DNA from: an uncultured Pelagibacteraceae bacterium
GTDB lineage: Bacteria > Pseudomonadota > Alphaproteobacteria > Pelagibacterales > Pelagibacteraceae
Length of the DNA stretch: 64,000 nucleotides
Direction: 5' to 3'
Assembly (NCBI GenBank): GCA_902547535.1
Contig: CACCOB010000001.1
Span: 465,712 to 529,711, forward strand
Position 1 is the stretch's first letter, and each line of letters opens with the position of its first letter. Made by a program: the position numbers and the translations under genes. Below the pieces are notes generated by a model, which saw only the letters and a program-made list of their open reading frames with translations, made no database searches and was not told the DNA's origin. Positions 1 through 8,287 of the stretch are shown here, in pieces.

Positions 1-1
1 T

Positions 2-562
2 CCTTTTGGGGAATTATTATTTTTCAAAAAAAGCATAGCTTTTGAAGTCATAAAACATGCTTTTGGTATACGAACTAAAGTTATGATTGATTGTATTCCA
101 GAAAATGCAAGACCTAGAACTATATTGATATCAAGAATTTATGTTGGTATTTGGTTGTCTATAATTGTTTGGTCTCTATTAATATCTTCATGGTTGCCCG
201 CATTATATCTTTTGTTGCCACATTATTATGGAAAAGGACTACACAAGTTTGTTGCCTTTACTCAACATGCTGGTTTAGCAAGAGACGTAAAAGATCATAG
301 ATTATCAGCGAGGGATATGAAATTAAATCCAATACTAAGTTTTTTATACTGGAAAATGGAATATCACTGCGTTCACCATATGTTTCCAACTGTTCCAGCC
401 TATAATCTAGAAAAATTACACTATCATTTGAAAGACCAATTGCCTGAAATTAAAGATGGATTATTTGAAACTTATAAAGAAATAATTCCAGCTCTAAAAA
501 AACAAAGAGATGAGCCTGATTACCATTTAGATATTTCCTTACCAGAAAAACAAGCTTCTTAA
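2..562 (+). CDS. Membrane fatty acid desaturase, C-terminal part (5' end outside window)
   Basis: The reading frame is open from base 2 with no stop upstream, so the gene begins before the window; the first ATG at 83 is internal. The visible part carries the second and third histidine boxes of the membrane-bound di-iron desaturase family: QHAG followed by DHR, and HCVHHMFP, which fits HxxHHxFP. Hydrophobic stretches lie around the first visible 60 residues. Such enzymes insert a double bond into acyl lipids using O2 and an electron donor. The substrate and regiospecificity cannot be told from this fragment. The stop codon overlaps the next start by one base (TAATG), suggesting translational coupling. 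Family assignment is firm. Confidence 0.85.
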   Translation, partial: PFGELLFFKKSIAFEVIKHAFGIRTKVMIDCIPENARPRTILISRIYVGIWLSIIVWSLLISSWLPALYLLLPHYYGKGLHKFVAFTQHAGLARDVKDHRLSARDMKLNPILSFLYWKMEYHCVHHMFPTVPAYNLEKLHYHLKDQLPEIKDGLFETYKEIIPALKKQRDEPDYHLDISLPEKQAS

Positions 563-759
563 TGTATAAAAATTATAAATTGTTGTTATTTTTAGGAGCA
601 GCAATAATATTTCTTTATTATAGTGTGGGAAAATATGAGGAATTTAGTCTTCAAAAATCTATATCAGCATGTGTTATTACAAAAAGTAAATTAATGAAAG
701 AAACTGAACCAGAACAAGCAAGAAAAATCTGTGAAAAAGAAATTAAAAAAAGTAAATAA
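562..759 (+). CDS. Small single-pass membrane or secreted protein, unknown function
   Basis: A 65-residue protein with one hydrophobic segment at residues 7-21 followed by a charged tail containing two cysteines (ISACVITK and ARKICEKE). It starts one base inside the desaturase stop codon and its 3' end overlaps the GTG start of the following hydrolase gene by 29 bases, so the three probably share a transcript. I recognise no family. The tight coupling and absence of stops are the main reasons to accept it as a gene. Confidence 0.5.
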   Translation: MYKNYKLLLFLGAAIIFLYYSVGKYEEFSLQKSISACVITKSKLMKETEPEQARKICEKEIKKSK

Positions 760-1684
760 TATTTACTTTTATACAATTTTATTTTTTTTATTAATATTAA
801 CAAGCTCATATTCTGAAACAAGATTTGAAAAAGATTTAAAAAAACTTTCAAAATATAATTATTTTGTTAATAGCGATGGAAATCGTTACGAATTAGATAA
901 AAATATTAATAAAGATAAAACAATAATATTAATTTATAGTCATGGTTCTGCTGGCAAAGAAAGTTCATTACAGGTCTGTAAAAATTCGTGGTATCAAATA
1001 CCACCAACAGTTTATCAATTAGATGGATTTAAAATAAAAGATTTTACAATCAAAACTTATCAGCTTTGCAAAGGTGCTAGAGGATGGACTCAAAAAGAGG
1101 AGGACTTATTTTGGAACATTTATGACAAAAATAATCAAAATGTAAATAGTGTTTTAAATCTTAAAGATAAAAATGGAGTATTTTTGATTAATAAATGGAA
1201 AGGCACAATACAAAAAAAAGTTATCAAATTGAAGATTGATGAATTCAAAAAGGAAGGTTTTAATAATATCATTCTCGCAGGGCATTCAGCTGGCGGATGG
1301 GACTCCCTTGTTTTAAAATCAAATTTTCCATCAGAAATTGATGGAGTAGTAGCATTTCATCCAGCAAGATCGGGAAAATTTGCTAATACAAAAAAACCTC
1401 ATAGAGGCTGGGTGAATTGGAGAAATTACAAAATATCAATGATAAAAGTGGATCAATTAGAAAATGTTTTAGTTTTTAGCCATGAAAAAGATAAATTTGA
1501 AAATCCCAAAACATCTAAATTTTTATCTATTTCAGAAAATGTAAGATTTGTTGATGTTAGTGATACTAAATGTAAAAAAAAATTAAAAACAGGAGGATGG
1601 CATGGAATAACTCTTACTAAGTGTTTTGCGAACAAAGACCCAAGAAGCAAAGAAGTAATCAAATATTTAGAAAAACTGTTTTAA
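731..1684 (+). CDS. Secreted alpha/beta-hydrolase fold protein, paralogue of the gene at 8288
   Basis: A 317-residue protein with an N-terminal signal segment (hydrophobic residues 11-26). It contains the nucleophile elbow GHSAGGW with Ser186, a preceding HG pair at 71-72 that suits an oxyanion site, and candidates for the triad acid (Asp254 in EKDKF) and histidine (His291 in GGWHG). Four cysteines at 83, 113, 281 and 298 match the paralogue's 74, 104, 266 and 283 with identical spacings (30 and 17), suggesting two periplasmic disulfides. The start is GTG; no internal Met follows in the signal region. The substrate is unknown; an esterase or peptidase-like role is possible. The gene ends tail to tail with the TRAP permease gene, overlapping by 4 bases. 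Confidence 0.75.
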   Translation: MKKKLKKVNNIYFYTILFFLLILTSSYSETRFEKDLKKLSKYNYFVNSDGNRYELDKNINKDKTIILIYSHGSAGKESSLQVCKNSWYQIPPTVYQLDGFKIKDFTIKTYQLCKGARGWTQKEEDLFWNIYDKNNQNVNSVLNLKDKNGVFLINKWKGTIQKKVIKLKIDEFKKEGFNNIILAGHSAGGWDSLVLKSNFPSEIDGVVAFHPARSGKFANTKKPHRGWVNWRNYKISMIKVDQLENVLVFSHEKDKFENPKTSKFLSISENVRFVDVSDTKCKKKLKTGGWHGITLTKCFANKDPRSKEVIKYLEKLF

Positions 1685-2946
1685 AGGAGACTTGGCAACC
1701 AAGTTGAAAAAATTGGAAATAAAATCATTAATATTCCATAAATTATTCCTACTATTGTAAATAAGGGAACTTCTTTAAATGCATTAGCTGGGTTTTCTTT
1801 TATTACACCAGCAGCAGTATATATGCCAACACATACTGGCGGGGTAATCATTCCTATTCCAGCAAAAGCAACAAATACTACATAGAGGTGTAATAAACTT
1901 TGATCAAAAGACAATGTTAATGCAGCAAATATTGGAACGGTCAAATAAAATACTGGAACTATTTCAATAAAAGTTCCTAAAATTAAACAAATAGTTCCTA
2001 ACATAATCCAAAATAAATTAACACTTACACCCATATCTGTGAAGTAAGTTATAATTTTTTGAGGTGCTTGAGTGTAGGTAAGTACAACACTCAAAAAAGT
2101 TGCTGTAGCAATGATAGAAAATATAACAGCAGTAATTATTGCCGTATCTTTTAAGCAACTTAGTAACGATGAAAAAGTTAATTCTCTATAAATCAAAAAA
2201 CCTATGGCTACAGCATAAACACCCGCGATAGCCGCAGACTCTGATGGAGTTAAAAAACCTGCATATATTCCACCCAATATTATAACTGGCGTTATCAAAG
2301 CTGGAAGTGCTGCAATAAAAGAACTTATTCTTTCTTTAAATGTAGCTTTTTTTTCAGCTCTTATATGTCTACATTTAAACAAAACTAAAAGAACCATTAA
2401 AATTAAAAGTATAACTCCTGGTATTACACCGGCAGCAAATGTTTTGGAGACAGGAACATAAGTAAGAGCACTAAACAAAATTGCAGCATTTGATGGAGGT
2501 ATTAAAGCTTCAAGAAGTGCAGCAGACGCAGCAAGCACGACCACAAATGGAGTAGGGTAACCTTGCTCAATCATTTTGGGCATCATGATAGTTCCAACAG
2601 CAGTAATTGCAGCTAATATAGATCCACAAAATGCTGCAAAGAACCCCATCGCAATAACCATTGCAACACCCAAACCCCCAGGCCAATGTCCAACTAAAGT
2701 CGTTGCAAATCTTACAAGTCTAAGTGCTGCTCCACCTTTTAGCATAGCCATCCCACTAAAAATAAATAATGGTACAGCTATAAGTACATGTTTTGTTAGA
2801 GCCCCAAAAGATACTTGAATTAAAACAGACCAAGGAAGATTAAGTCCACCAATAGCAGCTATAGAGCTACCTAAACCAAATACTAAAAAAATTGGAACAG
2901 AAATTAAAAGTGCTAACAAAGATAATATGGATGCTATTGCAAACAT
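1681..2946 (-). CDS. TRAP transporter large permease subunit (DctM family)
   Basis: A 421-residue, very hydrophobic protein with around eleven to twelve membrane segments, the usual length for DctM. Family features include the early glycine-rich segment AAFCGSILAAITAVGTIM, the loop IPPSNAAILFS and the C-terminal MITPPVCVGIYTAAGV. It is the ion-coupled channel of a tripartite, ATP-independent periplasmic transporter and sits in the inner membrane with the small subunit. Its ATG overlaps the small-subunit stop by one base; the order on the minus strand is binding protein, small subunit, large subunit. The substrate cannot be read from the permease; organic acids are typical for the family. Confidence 0.93.
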   Translation of the reverse strand: MFAIASILSLLALLISVPIFLVFGLGSSIAAIGGLNLPWSVLIQVSFGALTKHVLIAVPLFIFSGMAMLKGGAALRLVRFATTLVGHWPGGLGVAMVIAMGFFAAFCGSILAAITAVGTIMMPKMIEQGYPTPFVVVLAASAALLEALIPPSNAAILFSALTYVPVSKTFAAGVIPGVILLILMVLLVLFKCRHIRAEKKATFKERISSFIAALPALITPVIILGGIYAGFLTPSESAAIAGVYAVAIGFLIYRELTFSSLLSCLKDTAIITAVIFSIIATATFLSVVLTYTQAPQKIITYFTDMGVSVNLFWIMLGTICLILGTFIEIVPVFYLTVPIFAALTLSFDQSLLHLYVVFVAFAGIGMITPPVCVGIYTAAGVIKENPANAFKEVPLFTIVGIIYGILMILFPIFSTWLPSLL

Positions 2947-3437
2947 TAATTTTTTGTTAAATTTATAATGTTATCAAATAGTAATTCTAACGAGGTTAGA
3001 GCTAATATCATGAAACCAACAGGGAAAGCTAAAAACATCCACCATATAGGAATGCTTATTTCGATCTCCATTACTTGACCTAAATTGAAATACATTATTG
3101 TTGCATCAAGACCTGCTTTAAAGAAAATGCAAGCTGATACAAGTGCAATTGTATTTACAATTAAAAATAAAATTTCTTTATTTGTTTTTGATAACATGGG
3201 AGATAGAAAATCTACTTTGATGTGTTGTCCTTTTTTTAATAAAGGTCCTAGTAATGGAAAAACCAACCAACTTACTAAAACAGGTGGTAACTCTATAAAC
3301 CAAGCAAATCCAGTACCAGTTATAAATCTTGTAGCTGCACTTAAAAATAATGCAGCAACCATAATAAAAATAATTAACATTGCGAGAGCTAAAGAGGCTG
3401 AGGCCAAATAACTATTAACTGCTCGCAACGCTTTCAT
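2946..3437 (-). CDS. TRAP transporter small permease subunit (DctQ family)
   Basis: A 163-residue protein with four predicted membrane segments (about residues 10-37, 46-64, 88-108 and 128-150), the standard DctQ size and topology. The loop after segment two (LLKKGQHIKVDFL) matches the conserved DctQ pattern in which charged residues follow helix two. It partners with the DctM protein encoded directly downstream and takes substrate from the binding protein encoded 27 bases upstream. Nothing unusual is seen; there is no strong hairpin at its junction with the binding-protein gene, unlike three other transporter operons in this window. Confidence 0.9.
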   Translation of the reverse strand: MKALRAVNSYLASASLALAMLIIFIMVAALFLSAATRFITGTGFAWFIELPPVLVSWLVFPLLGPLLKKGQHIKVDFLSPMLSKTNKEILFLIVNTIALVSACIFFKAGLDATIMYFNLGQVMEIEISIPIWWMFLAFPVGFMILALTSLELLFDNIINLTKN

Positions 3438-3464
3438 TTTAATAGATTAAGCAAATAACTTATT

Positions 3465-4481
3465 CTAATTATTTTTTGCGTACTCTTGTGCTGCTTTTAA
3501 AGCATCAGCATCAATCATTTTTGCCATAGCAGGCATAACCTTATCTTTCATTAACTTATCAAATTTTGCTTTCTCAGCTCCTGAAAGAGTAGTTACAACA
3601 CCACCTCTGTCTTGGAATTCTTTAAGAACAGTTTCTCCATGATCCATGATTCTATCTGTTGAGAGAGTTCCTACTTCTTTTCCTACATCCATAATTATTT
3701 TTTGTAAATCTGCTGGTAAACTATTGAACCAAGTAGAGTTAGCCATAATATAAGCATCAGCATAATACTGGTATGGTTTTTGAGCGTATTTTAAAAATTC
3801 CCACCAGCTATATGCTTTTATACTTCCTGGAGGACTGTTTATTGTATCAATCATTCCAGATTGTAAAGCGTTATATACTTCGCCGGTTTTTAAAGATACA
3901 CGATTTGCTCCAAGAGCATCCCACATTGGCTCTTCACTTTTGAGTAATCTTCTAGCTTTCAAACCTTTCATTGCATCAATCCCTGTTAATTCTCTAGCAC
4001 TAGAAATTGACATTACTGGTCCAACCGGGTTGTACATTACTAAAGTTGAATTAGTTTTTTTTGTTAACTCTCCCCAAATTTCTTTCCCTTTAGAAGAATT
4101 TTGAAAAAAACCTCTTTGTTGTTCCCACGAGTCGAATAAACCTGGAAATGATGCAACATTAAAGTTTTTATTAATTGGTGGAAAACTTACTACACCAACG
4201 ATTCCTCCTAATTCAACAGCTCCAGAAGTTACAGCACCCATAACTTCTCTAATTCCAAAAAGTTGTTTAGATGGATATACCTCGATTTTAAGTTTTCCAT
4301 TTGCTCTTTTATTTACTTCATCTGCAAAAATTTGAGCATGTTTTGCGCTATGATGTTTTGGACTCCAATGAACAGACAAACGTCCAACAATCTCAGCAAA
4401 AGCTGCAGTTGAAGAAATTACAAATGAAAAAACTAAAAAAAAGCTAACTAAACTTTTTGATAATATTTTAATTTTATTCAT
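3465..4481 (-). CDS. TRAP transporter periplasmic substrate-binding protein (DctP family)
   Basis: A 338-residue protein with a signal peptide ending near AFA-E at about residue 29. The body follows the DctP pattern: HWSPKHHSAKHAQIFADEV at the N terminus, YPSKQLFGIREVMGAVTSGAVE, then GLKARRL with the arginine that normally pairs with the substrate carboxylate, and the GEVYNALQSGMIDTI ligand-loop motif. It binds substrate in the periplasm and delivers it to the DctQM permease encoded just downstream. An AGAGAGG-like Shine-Dalgarno sequence lies at 4488-4494. The substrate is probably a carboxylate but is not identifiable by eye. Confidence 0.92.
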   Translation of the reverse strand: MNKIKILSKSLVSFFLVFSFVISSTAAFAEIVGRLSVHWSPKHHSAKHAQIFADEVNKRANGKLKIEVYPSKQLFGIREVMGAVTSGAVELGGIVGVVSFPPINKNFNVASFPGLFDSWEQQRGFFQNSSKGKEIWGELTKKTNSTLVMYNPVGPVMSISSARELTGIDAMKGLKARRLLKSEEPMWDALGANRVSLKTGEVYNALQSGMIDTINSPPGSIKAYSWWEFLKYAQKPYQYYADAYIMANSTWFNSLPADLQKIIMDVGKEVGTLSTDRIMDHGETVLKEFQDRGGVVTTLSGAEKAKFDKLMKDKVMPAMAKMIDADALKAAQEYAKNN

Positions 4482-4510
4482 ATTTTTCCTCTCTTTTTTT
4501 TAATAATCTT

Positions 4511-4538
4511 ATTATTTTGAGTCCATTAAAACAATCAA
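4511..4538 (-). promoter_or_regulatory. Possible sigma-70-type promoter for the TRAP operon at 4481-1681
   Basis: On the minus strand TTGATT (4533-4538) is followed by a 16-base spacer and AATAAT (4511-4516), each one or two bases off consensus, about 30 bases before the binding-protein start. It lies in the 112-base divergent spacer between this operon and the gene at 4594. In such A+T-rich sequence chance matches are common, so this is tentative. Confidence 0.35.
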
Positions 4539-4593
4539 AATAAAATTACATAAATTTGAATAATTAAGTCTAAATGTTATATTAACTCAAATC

Positions 4594-5052
4594 ATGATTT
4601 ACAAATTGTCAAAAAGCTTTTTTGTGCTTTTTTTTTTATTTTTATTATCAAATTATTCTTATAGCGAGACCAAAATTGATGAAGCCGTTGACAAAACAAC
4701 GGATTTTTTAAAGTCTGTTTCAAAAAGAGGGTTAAACAAAAATCAAACAGCTGAATTTTTAAATAATTATGCAATTACTCTTAAAGATGAAAGAACCGAT
4801 GGAGAAGTAACATATATTTTTGATAGCGAGAGTTATAAAAGATATAAGGATGGCAATATTATATCCGAAGATGGATGGAGATTTACAAAATTAGGAGCCT
4901 TAAGAATATTTAATGGTGATGTAAAACTTACATGGAAAATAAAAATTGGAAAAGATAATCTAATTGTTATCAAAACAAAATTTCAACCAATTGGGAAAGA
5001 ATATCCATTTAATTATAAATTAAAAAAATTATTTTTTGAGGAGATACAATGA
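4594..5052 (+). CDS. Predicted secreted protein of unknown function
   Basis: A 152-residue protein with a clear signal peptide (hydrophobic residues 8-22, then SYSETK). The mature part is charged and appears to be one small soluble domain with alternating beta-type segments (DGEVTYIFDSESYKRY, WRFTKLGALRIFNGDVKLTWKIKIG). No family is recognised. It is followed, with a four-base overlap, by a 60-residue membrane protein, so the two may act together at the inner membrane. Low complexity is absent and the frame is clean, supporting a real gene. Confidence 0.65.
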   Translation: MIYKLSKSFFVLFFLFLLSNYSYSETKIDEAVDKTTDFLKSVSKRGLNKNQTAEFLNNYAITLKDERTDGEVTYIFDSESYKRYKDGNIISEDGWRFTKLGALRIFNGDVKLTWKIKIGKDNLIVIKTKFQPIGKEYPFNYKLKKLFFEEIQ

Positions 5053-5231
5053 ATCCAACAGATATCTTGCTAAGTATTGCAATCGTTGGAATATACACAA
5101 TTATTTATGTTTATCTAAAGTCTAAATATGATGATAATAAAACTATCATAAAGTTATTTGTGATTGGTTTTATTTATGCAACAATAATTACTGGTATTCT
5201 CTATTACTTAATAAAATTTATAGCTTCATAA
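5049..5231 (+). CDS. Small two-helix membrane protein, unknown function
   Basis: A 60-residue protein with two hydrophobic segments (about residues 6-23 and 34-57) separated by a short charged loop, KSKYDDNKT. The start ATG overlaps the stop of the secreted protein upstream in the ATGA pattern, which suggests coupled translation. No family is recognised. It ends eight bases before the glutathione transferase gene. Confidence 0.55.
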   Translation: MNPTDILLSIAIVGIYTIIYVYLKSKYDDNKTIIKLFVIGFIYATIITGILYYLIKFIAS

Positions 5232-5239
5232 AAATATAT

Positions 5240-5926
5240 ATGAAACATAAATTAGAATTAATTTATTTCAAAATGAGAGCACTAGCAGAGGCTCCTCGTT
5301 TGTTATTTCATTATACTGAGATTGAATATGATGATGTTATGTCATGGGATTATTATGGAAAAGAATGGTCAGAGGTAAAACCAAATATTCCTTTCAAGCA
5401 ACTTCCTATGTTAATAGTAGATAAAAAACACCAAATTTGTCAAAGCTTGGCAATTATGACATTTATAGAAAATTTGGCAGGTATTAATATTATTGACCCA
5501 ATATTAAATGCAAAAGCAAACGCTATAATGCAAAGTGCACATGAACTTTTTATGCCACTAAATCCAACAGTAAACTTTGCAATAGGTGAGAAATTTAAAA
5601 AAAAAAGAGAAGATATGATGCCATTTTTGATGTCAAGATTTGAAGATCTTGAAAAAGCTATAAAAGAAAACGGAAAGAAATTTTTTATTTTAGATGAGCC
5701 TAGAGCTTGTGATTTTGTTGCATTCCATCATTTAGATTTATCTAAAATGCTTGATCCTAAATTAATAAAAAAATTTCCTAGGTTAGAAAAATTTCTAGAA
5801 GACATAATGTCTATCGAGAGGGTTAAATCTTATTTGGATAAACGACCAAAATTGATTGATGTAAGTATTGAACCAAAATTAGTAATTGAAGGGGTTCAGC
5901 ATCCAACAGGAGTCAAAAAAACCTAA
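5240..5926 (+). CDS. Glutathione S-transferase family protein
   Basis: A 228-residue protein with the two-domain plan of soluble glutathione transferases. The N-terminal thioredoxin-like domain (1-80) begins LELIYFKMRALAEAPRLLF, resembling the Tyr-type start of sigma-class enzymes, then IPFKQLPML with the cis-proline and QSLAIMTFIE, the Gln-Ser pair that holds the glutathione gamma-glutamyl group. The helical C-terminal domain follows, with DEPRACDFVAFHHLDL matching the conserved N-capping motif region. It probably conjugates or reduces electrophiles with glutathione in the cytoplasm. The substrate is unknown. The tRNA-Met gene follows 56 bases downstream. Confidence 0.82.
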   Translation: MKHKLELIYFKMRALAEAPRLLFHYTEIEYDDVMSWDYYGKEWSEVKPNIPFKQLPMLIVDKKHQICQSLAIMTFIENLAGINIIDPILNAKANAIMQSAHELFMPLNPTVNFAIGEKFKKKREDMMPFLMSRFEDLEKAIKENGKKFFILDEPRACDFVAFHHLDLSKMLDPKLIKKFPRLEKFLEDIMSIERVKSYLDKRPKLIDVSIEPKLVIEGVQHPTGVKKT

Positions 5927-5936
5927 TTTTAAATAG

Positions 5937-5965
5937 TTGATTGCGTTATATAAAATTTCTATTAT
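5937..5965 (+). promoter_or_regulatory. Predicted promoter of tRNA-Met
   Basis: TTGATT (5937-5942) and TATTAT (5960-5965) are separated by 17 bases, and the tRNA begins 18 bases after the -10 element, a normal distance for a short tRNA leader. Each element differs from consensus by one or two bases. Confidence 0.55.
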
Positions 5966-5982
5966 AACTTTGAGTAATTAAT

Positions 5983-6059
5983 GGCGGGGTAGCTCAGTTG
6001 GTTAGAGCGCGGGACTCATAAGCCCGAGGTCAGTGGTTCGATCCCACTTCCCGCTACCA
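5983..6059 (+). tRNA. tRNA-Met (CAT anticodon)
   Basis: A 77-base cloverleaf: acceptor GGCGGGG with TCCCGCT, D arm GCTC/GAGC around AGTTGGTTA, anticodon loop CTCATAA with CAT, T arm AGTGG-TTCGATC-CCACT, and an encoded CCA at 6057-6059. The body resembles alphaproteobacterial elongator tRNA-Met. G1 faces T72 and G7 faces T66 as wobble pairs, and the pair next to the anticodon loop is A31-G39, a mismatch. A CAT anticodon could also be tRNA-Ile2 whose C34 becomes lysidine; the acceptor and GGCGGGGTAGCTC start favour Met. It ends two bases before the apt stop codon on the other strand. Confidence 0.93.
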
Positions 6060-6061
6060 AA

Positions 6062-6589
6062 TTAATGACCAGGAAAATCCATCAAATTTTCAACGTTGTA
6101 ACCTTTTTTAAGAAGATTATTACAACCACCTAAATCAAAAAGATTTATCACAAATATAAAGGCTGCAACATTTCCTTTAGAAAGTTCAATAAGTTTTGCT
6201 GCAGCTTCTGCAGTTCCTCCTGTTGCTATTAAATCATCTATTATAAGAACAGAATCATTTTCTGAAATTGAGTCTTTATGAACTTCTATTGTTGCCGTTC
6301 CATATTCAAGCTCAAAATCAACTGAATGCACGTCAGCAGGGAGTTTGTTTTTCTTTCTTAACATTATAAAAGGTTTTTTTAATATGTAAGAAACAGCAGA
6401 TGCAAACACAAAACCACGTGATTCAATTGCAGCGATTTTATCTACCTTAAATTTTTTGGATCTCTCGACTATTTGATTTATTGTCTCCTCAAAAGCAGTC
6501 TCATTTTTTATTAAAGTAGTTATATCTCTAAACAAAATACCCTTTTTAGGATAATCCTTAATTGAGCGAATATAATCTTTTAAATCCAT
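6062..6589 (-). CDS. apt: Adenine phosphoribosyltransferase
   Basis: A 175-residue protein of normal Apt length. It begins with the Apt signature YPKKGILFRDITTLI, has the ESRGFVFASAVSY segment of the active-site region and the PRPP-binding motif VLIIDDLIATGGTAEAA. It converts adenine and PRPP to AMP in purine salvage. It is divergent from mtnP, which releases adenine from methylthioadenosine, with only 37 bases between the two starts; this placement fits recycling of both halves of methylthioadenosine. It faces the tRNA-Met gene tail to tail with almost no spacer. Confidence 0.95.
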   Translation of the reverse strand: MDLKDYIRSIKDYPKKGILFRDITTLIKNETAFEETINQIVERSKKFKVDKIAAIESRGFVFASAVSYILKKPFIMLRKKNKLPADVHSVDFELEYGTATIEVHKDSISENDSVLIIDDLIATGGTAEAAAKLIELSKGNVAAFIFVINLFDLGGCNNLLKKGYNVENLMDFPGH

Positions 6590-6626
6590 AATAGTTATTT
6601 ATAAATACAATATTATAACTTTTTAT

Positions 6627-7499
6627 ATGGCAAATAATAAATTAGCAATAATAGGTGGAAGTGGCTTATACGATGTTGAGGAGTTTAAAGATAGAGAATT
6701 AATAGATTTAAACACTCCTTGGGGAAAACCATCAGATCAGATCTTAAAAACGAACTATAAAAATAAAGATGTTTATTTTTTACCAAGACATGGCAGAGGA
6801 CACTTTATTTCACCATCAAATATAAATTTTAGAGCAAACATTGATGCATTAAAACAATTGGGTGTAACAGATATAGTGTCTGTCTCTGCAGTTGGTTCTT
6901 TAAAAGAGAAATTACCTCCAGGTAAATTTGTAATCATTGACCAATTTATAGATAGAACTTTTGCCCGAAATAAAACATTTTTTGAAGATGAAATAGTTGC
7001 CCATGTATCAATGGCTTACCCAACGTCGAAAGGTCTAATGAATGCCTGTGAAGAGTCAATAAAGATAGAGGGAATAGACTACCAAATGGGAGGAACTTAT
7101 GTGGTAATGGAAGGACCTCAATTTTCGACTTTAGCAGAATCGAAACTTTATAGATCATGGAAAGCGGATGTGATTGGAATGACTAATATGCCAGAAGCTA
7201 AATTAGCAAGAGAAGCAGAAATTAGATATGCATCTGTTTCAATGGTCACAGATTATGATTGTTGGCACCCAGATCATGAAAATGTTGATGTCCAACAAGT
7301 AATAAAAGTATTATTAGATAATGCTTCGAAAGCTAAAAGTATGATAAAAAATTTAATTGTAAACTTTGAAAGTCATATTGATCCAAAAGATCCAACTAGT
7401 AATTGTCTAGATGTAGCAATAATAACCTCACCAGAAAAAAGATCAAAAAAAACAATAGAAAAACTAAATACAGTTGCAGGCAGAGTTTTAAATAAGTGA
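6627..7499 (+). CDS. mtnP: S-methyl-5'-thioadenosine phosphorylase
   Basis: A 290-residue enzyme of the purine nucleoside phosphorylase fold. Motifs include IIGGSGLYDVEEF at the N terminus, LPRHGRGHFISPSNINFRA with phosphate-binding residues, and YVVMEGPQFSTLAESKLYRS followed by GMTNMPEAKLAREAEI, typical of MTA phosphorylase. It splits methylthioadenosine, a by-product of spermidine synthesis, with phosphate to adenine and methylthioribose-1-phosphate. No clear Shine-Dalgarno precedes the ATG and a TATTAT element ends only 10 bases upstream (6611-6616), so a very short leader is possible. mtnA, the next step, lies 1.7 kb downstream on the same strand. Confidence 0.93.
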   Translation: MANNKLAIIGGSGLYDVEEFKDRELIDLNTPWGKPSDQILKTNYKNKDVYFLPRHGRGHFISPSNINFRANIDALKQLGVTDIVSVSAVGSLKEKLPPGKFVIIDQFIDRTFARNKTFFEDEIVAHVSMAYPTSKGLMNACEESIKIEGIDYQMGGTYVVMEGPQFSTLAESKLYRSWKADVIGMTNMPEAKLAREAEIRYASVSMVTDYDCWHPDHENVDVQQVIKVLLDNASKAKSMIKNLIVNFESHIDPKDPTSNCLDVAIITSPEKRSKKTIEKLNTVAGRVLNK

Positions 7500-8287
7500 A
7501 AAAATATCTAACAAACGACGAAATAAATTTTTATCAGAAACAAGGAGCTCTAATTATAAAGAATGTTTTTAAACCATGGATAAATATACTTAGAGAAGGT
7601 TTTGAAAAAGTCCTAAAAGAACCAGGACCACACGCAAGAGAAAATGTTAAAAATGAAGAGGGAAGATTTTTTGAAGACTATTGTAATTGGCAAAGAATAT
7701 CAGAATTTAAAAAGTTTGCTGAAATGTCTCCTGCAGCACAGATTGTTGGTGAAGCCACAAGATCAAAATCTATTCAATTATTCCATGAACATATATTTGT
7801 TAAAGATCCAGGAACAATTAAAGAAACCCCGTGGCATCAAGATATGCCATATTATTGTGTGAATGGAAATGATACTGGAAGTTTTTGGATACCGCTTGAT
7901 CAGATAACAAAAGAAAATTCCTTACAAATATTACTAGGTTCTCATAAACTTCCAAAATTAGTTAGACCCACTAAATGGTCTAATAATAAATCCTGGTATA
8001 AAAATGATGAAAATTTTATGGACATGCCAAGTATTAATACAGATGAAAACATATTAAAAAGCGAAATGAATTTAGGAGACGCAATACTTTTTAATTTTAA
8101 AGTCTTACATTCATCTCCTGGTAATTTAGAGAATATACCTAGAAGGGCTTTTTCTATGCGTTTTATTGGAGACGATGTTACCTATGTCGATCGCGGCGGA
8201 GAAACTTCTCCTCCATTTAAAGGAATAGATTTGAAAATTGGAGCCAAAATGAGAGAAGACTGGTTTCCTGTTGTTTGGAATAATTAA
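7496..8287 (+). CDS. PhyH-family Fe(II)/2-oxoglutarate-dependent dioxygenase
   Basis: A 263-residue protein with the phytanoyl-CoA dioxygenase-type jelly roll. The iron ligands are visible as His114 and Asp116 in WHQD and His205 in VLHSSPGN, and RRAFSMRF supplies the arginine that usually binds 2-oxoglutarate. The family hydroxylates or demethylates small molecules, lipids or phosphonates; the substrate here is unknown. It starts with GTG inside the mtnP stop region (GTGA overlap) and is followed immediately by the secreted hydrolase gene, so it lies within a presumed mtnP to sulfatase operon. Confidence 0.82.
   Translation: MKKYLTNDEINFYQKQGALIIKNVFKPWINILREGFEKVLKEPGPHARENVKNEEGRFFEDYCNWQRISEFKKFAEMSPAAQIVGEATRSKSIQLFHEHIFVKDPGTIKETPWHQDMPYYCVNGNDTGSFWIPLDQITKENSLQILLGSHKLPKLVRPTKWSNNKSWYKNDENFMDMPSINTDENILKSEMNLGDAILFNFKVLHSSPGNLENIPRRAFSMRFIGDDVTYVDRGGETSPPFKGIDLKIGAKMREDWFPVVWNN

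Noticed and set aside
2576..2818. Open frame on the plus strand inside the TRAP large permease gene
   Set aside because: It is an antisense shadow of a strongly supported DctM gene and its translation shows no signal, motif or ribosome site.
3085..3411. 108-codon plus-strand frame inside the TRAP small permease gene
   Set aside because: Antisense shadow of a DctQ gene; lysine- and asparagine-rich composition is what reversed membrane-protein codons give.
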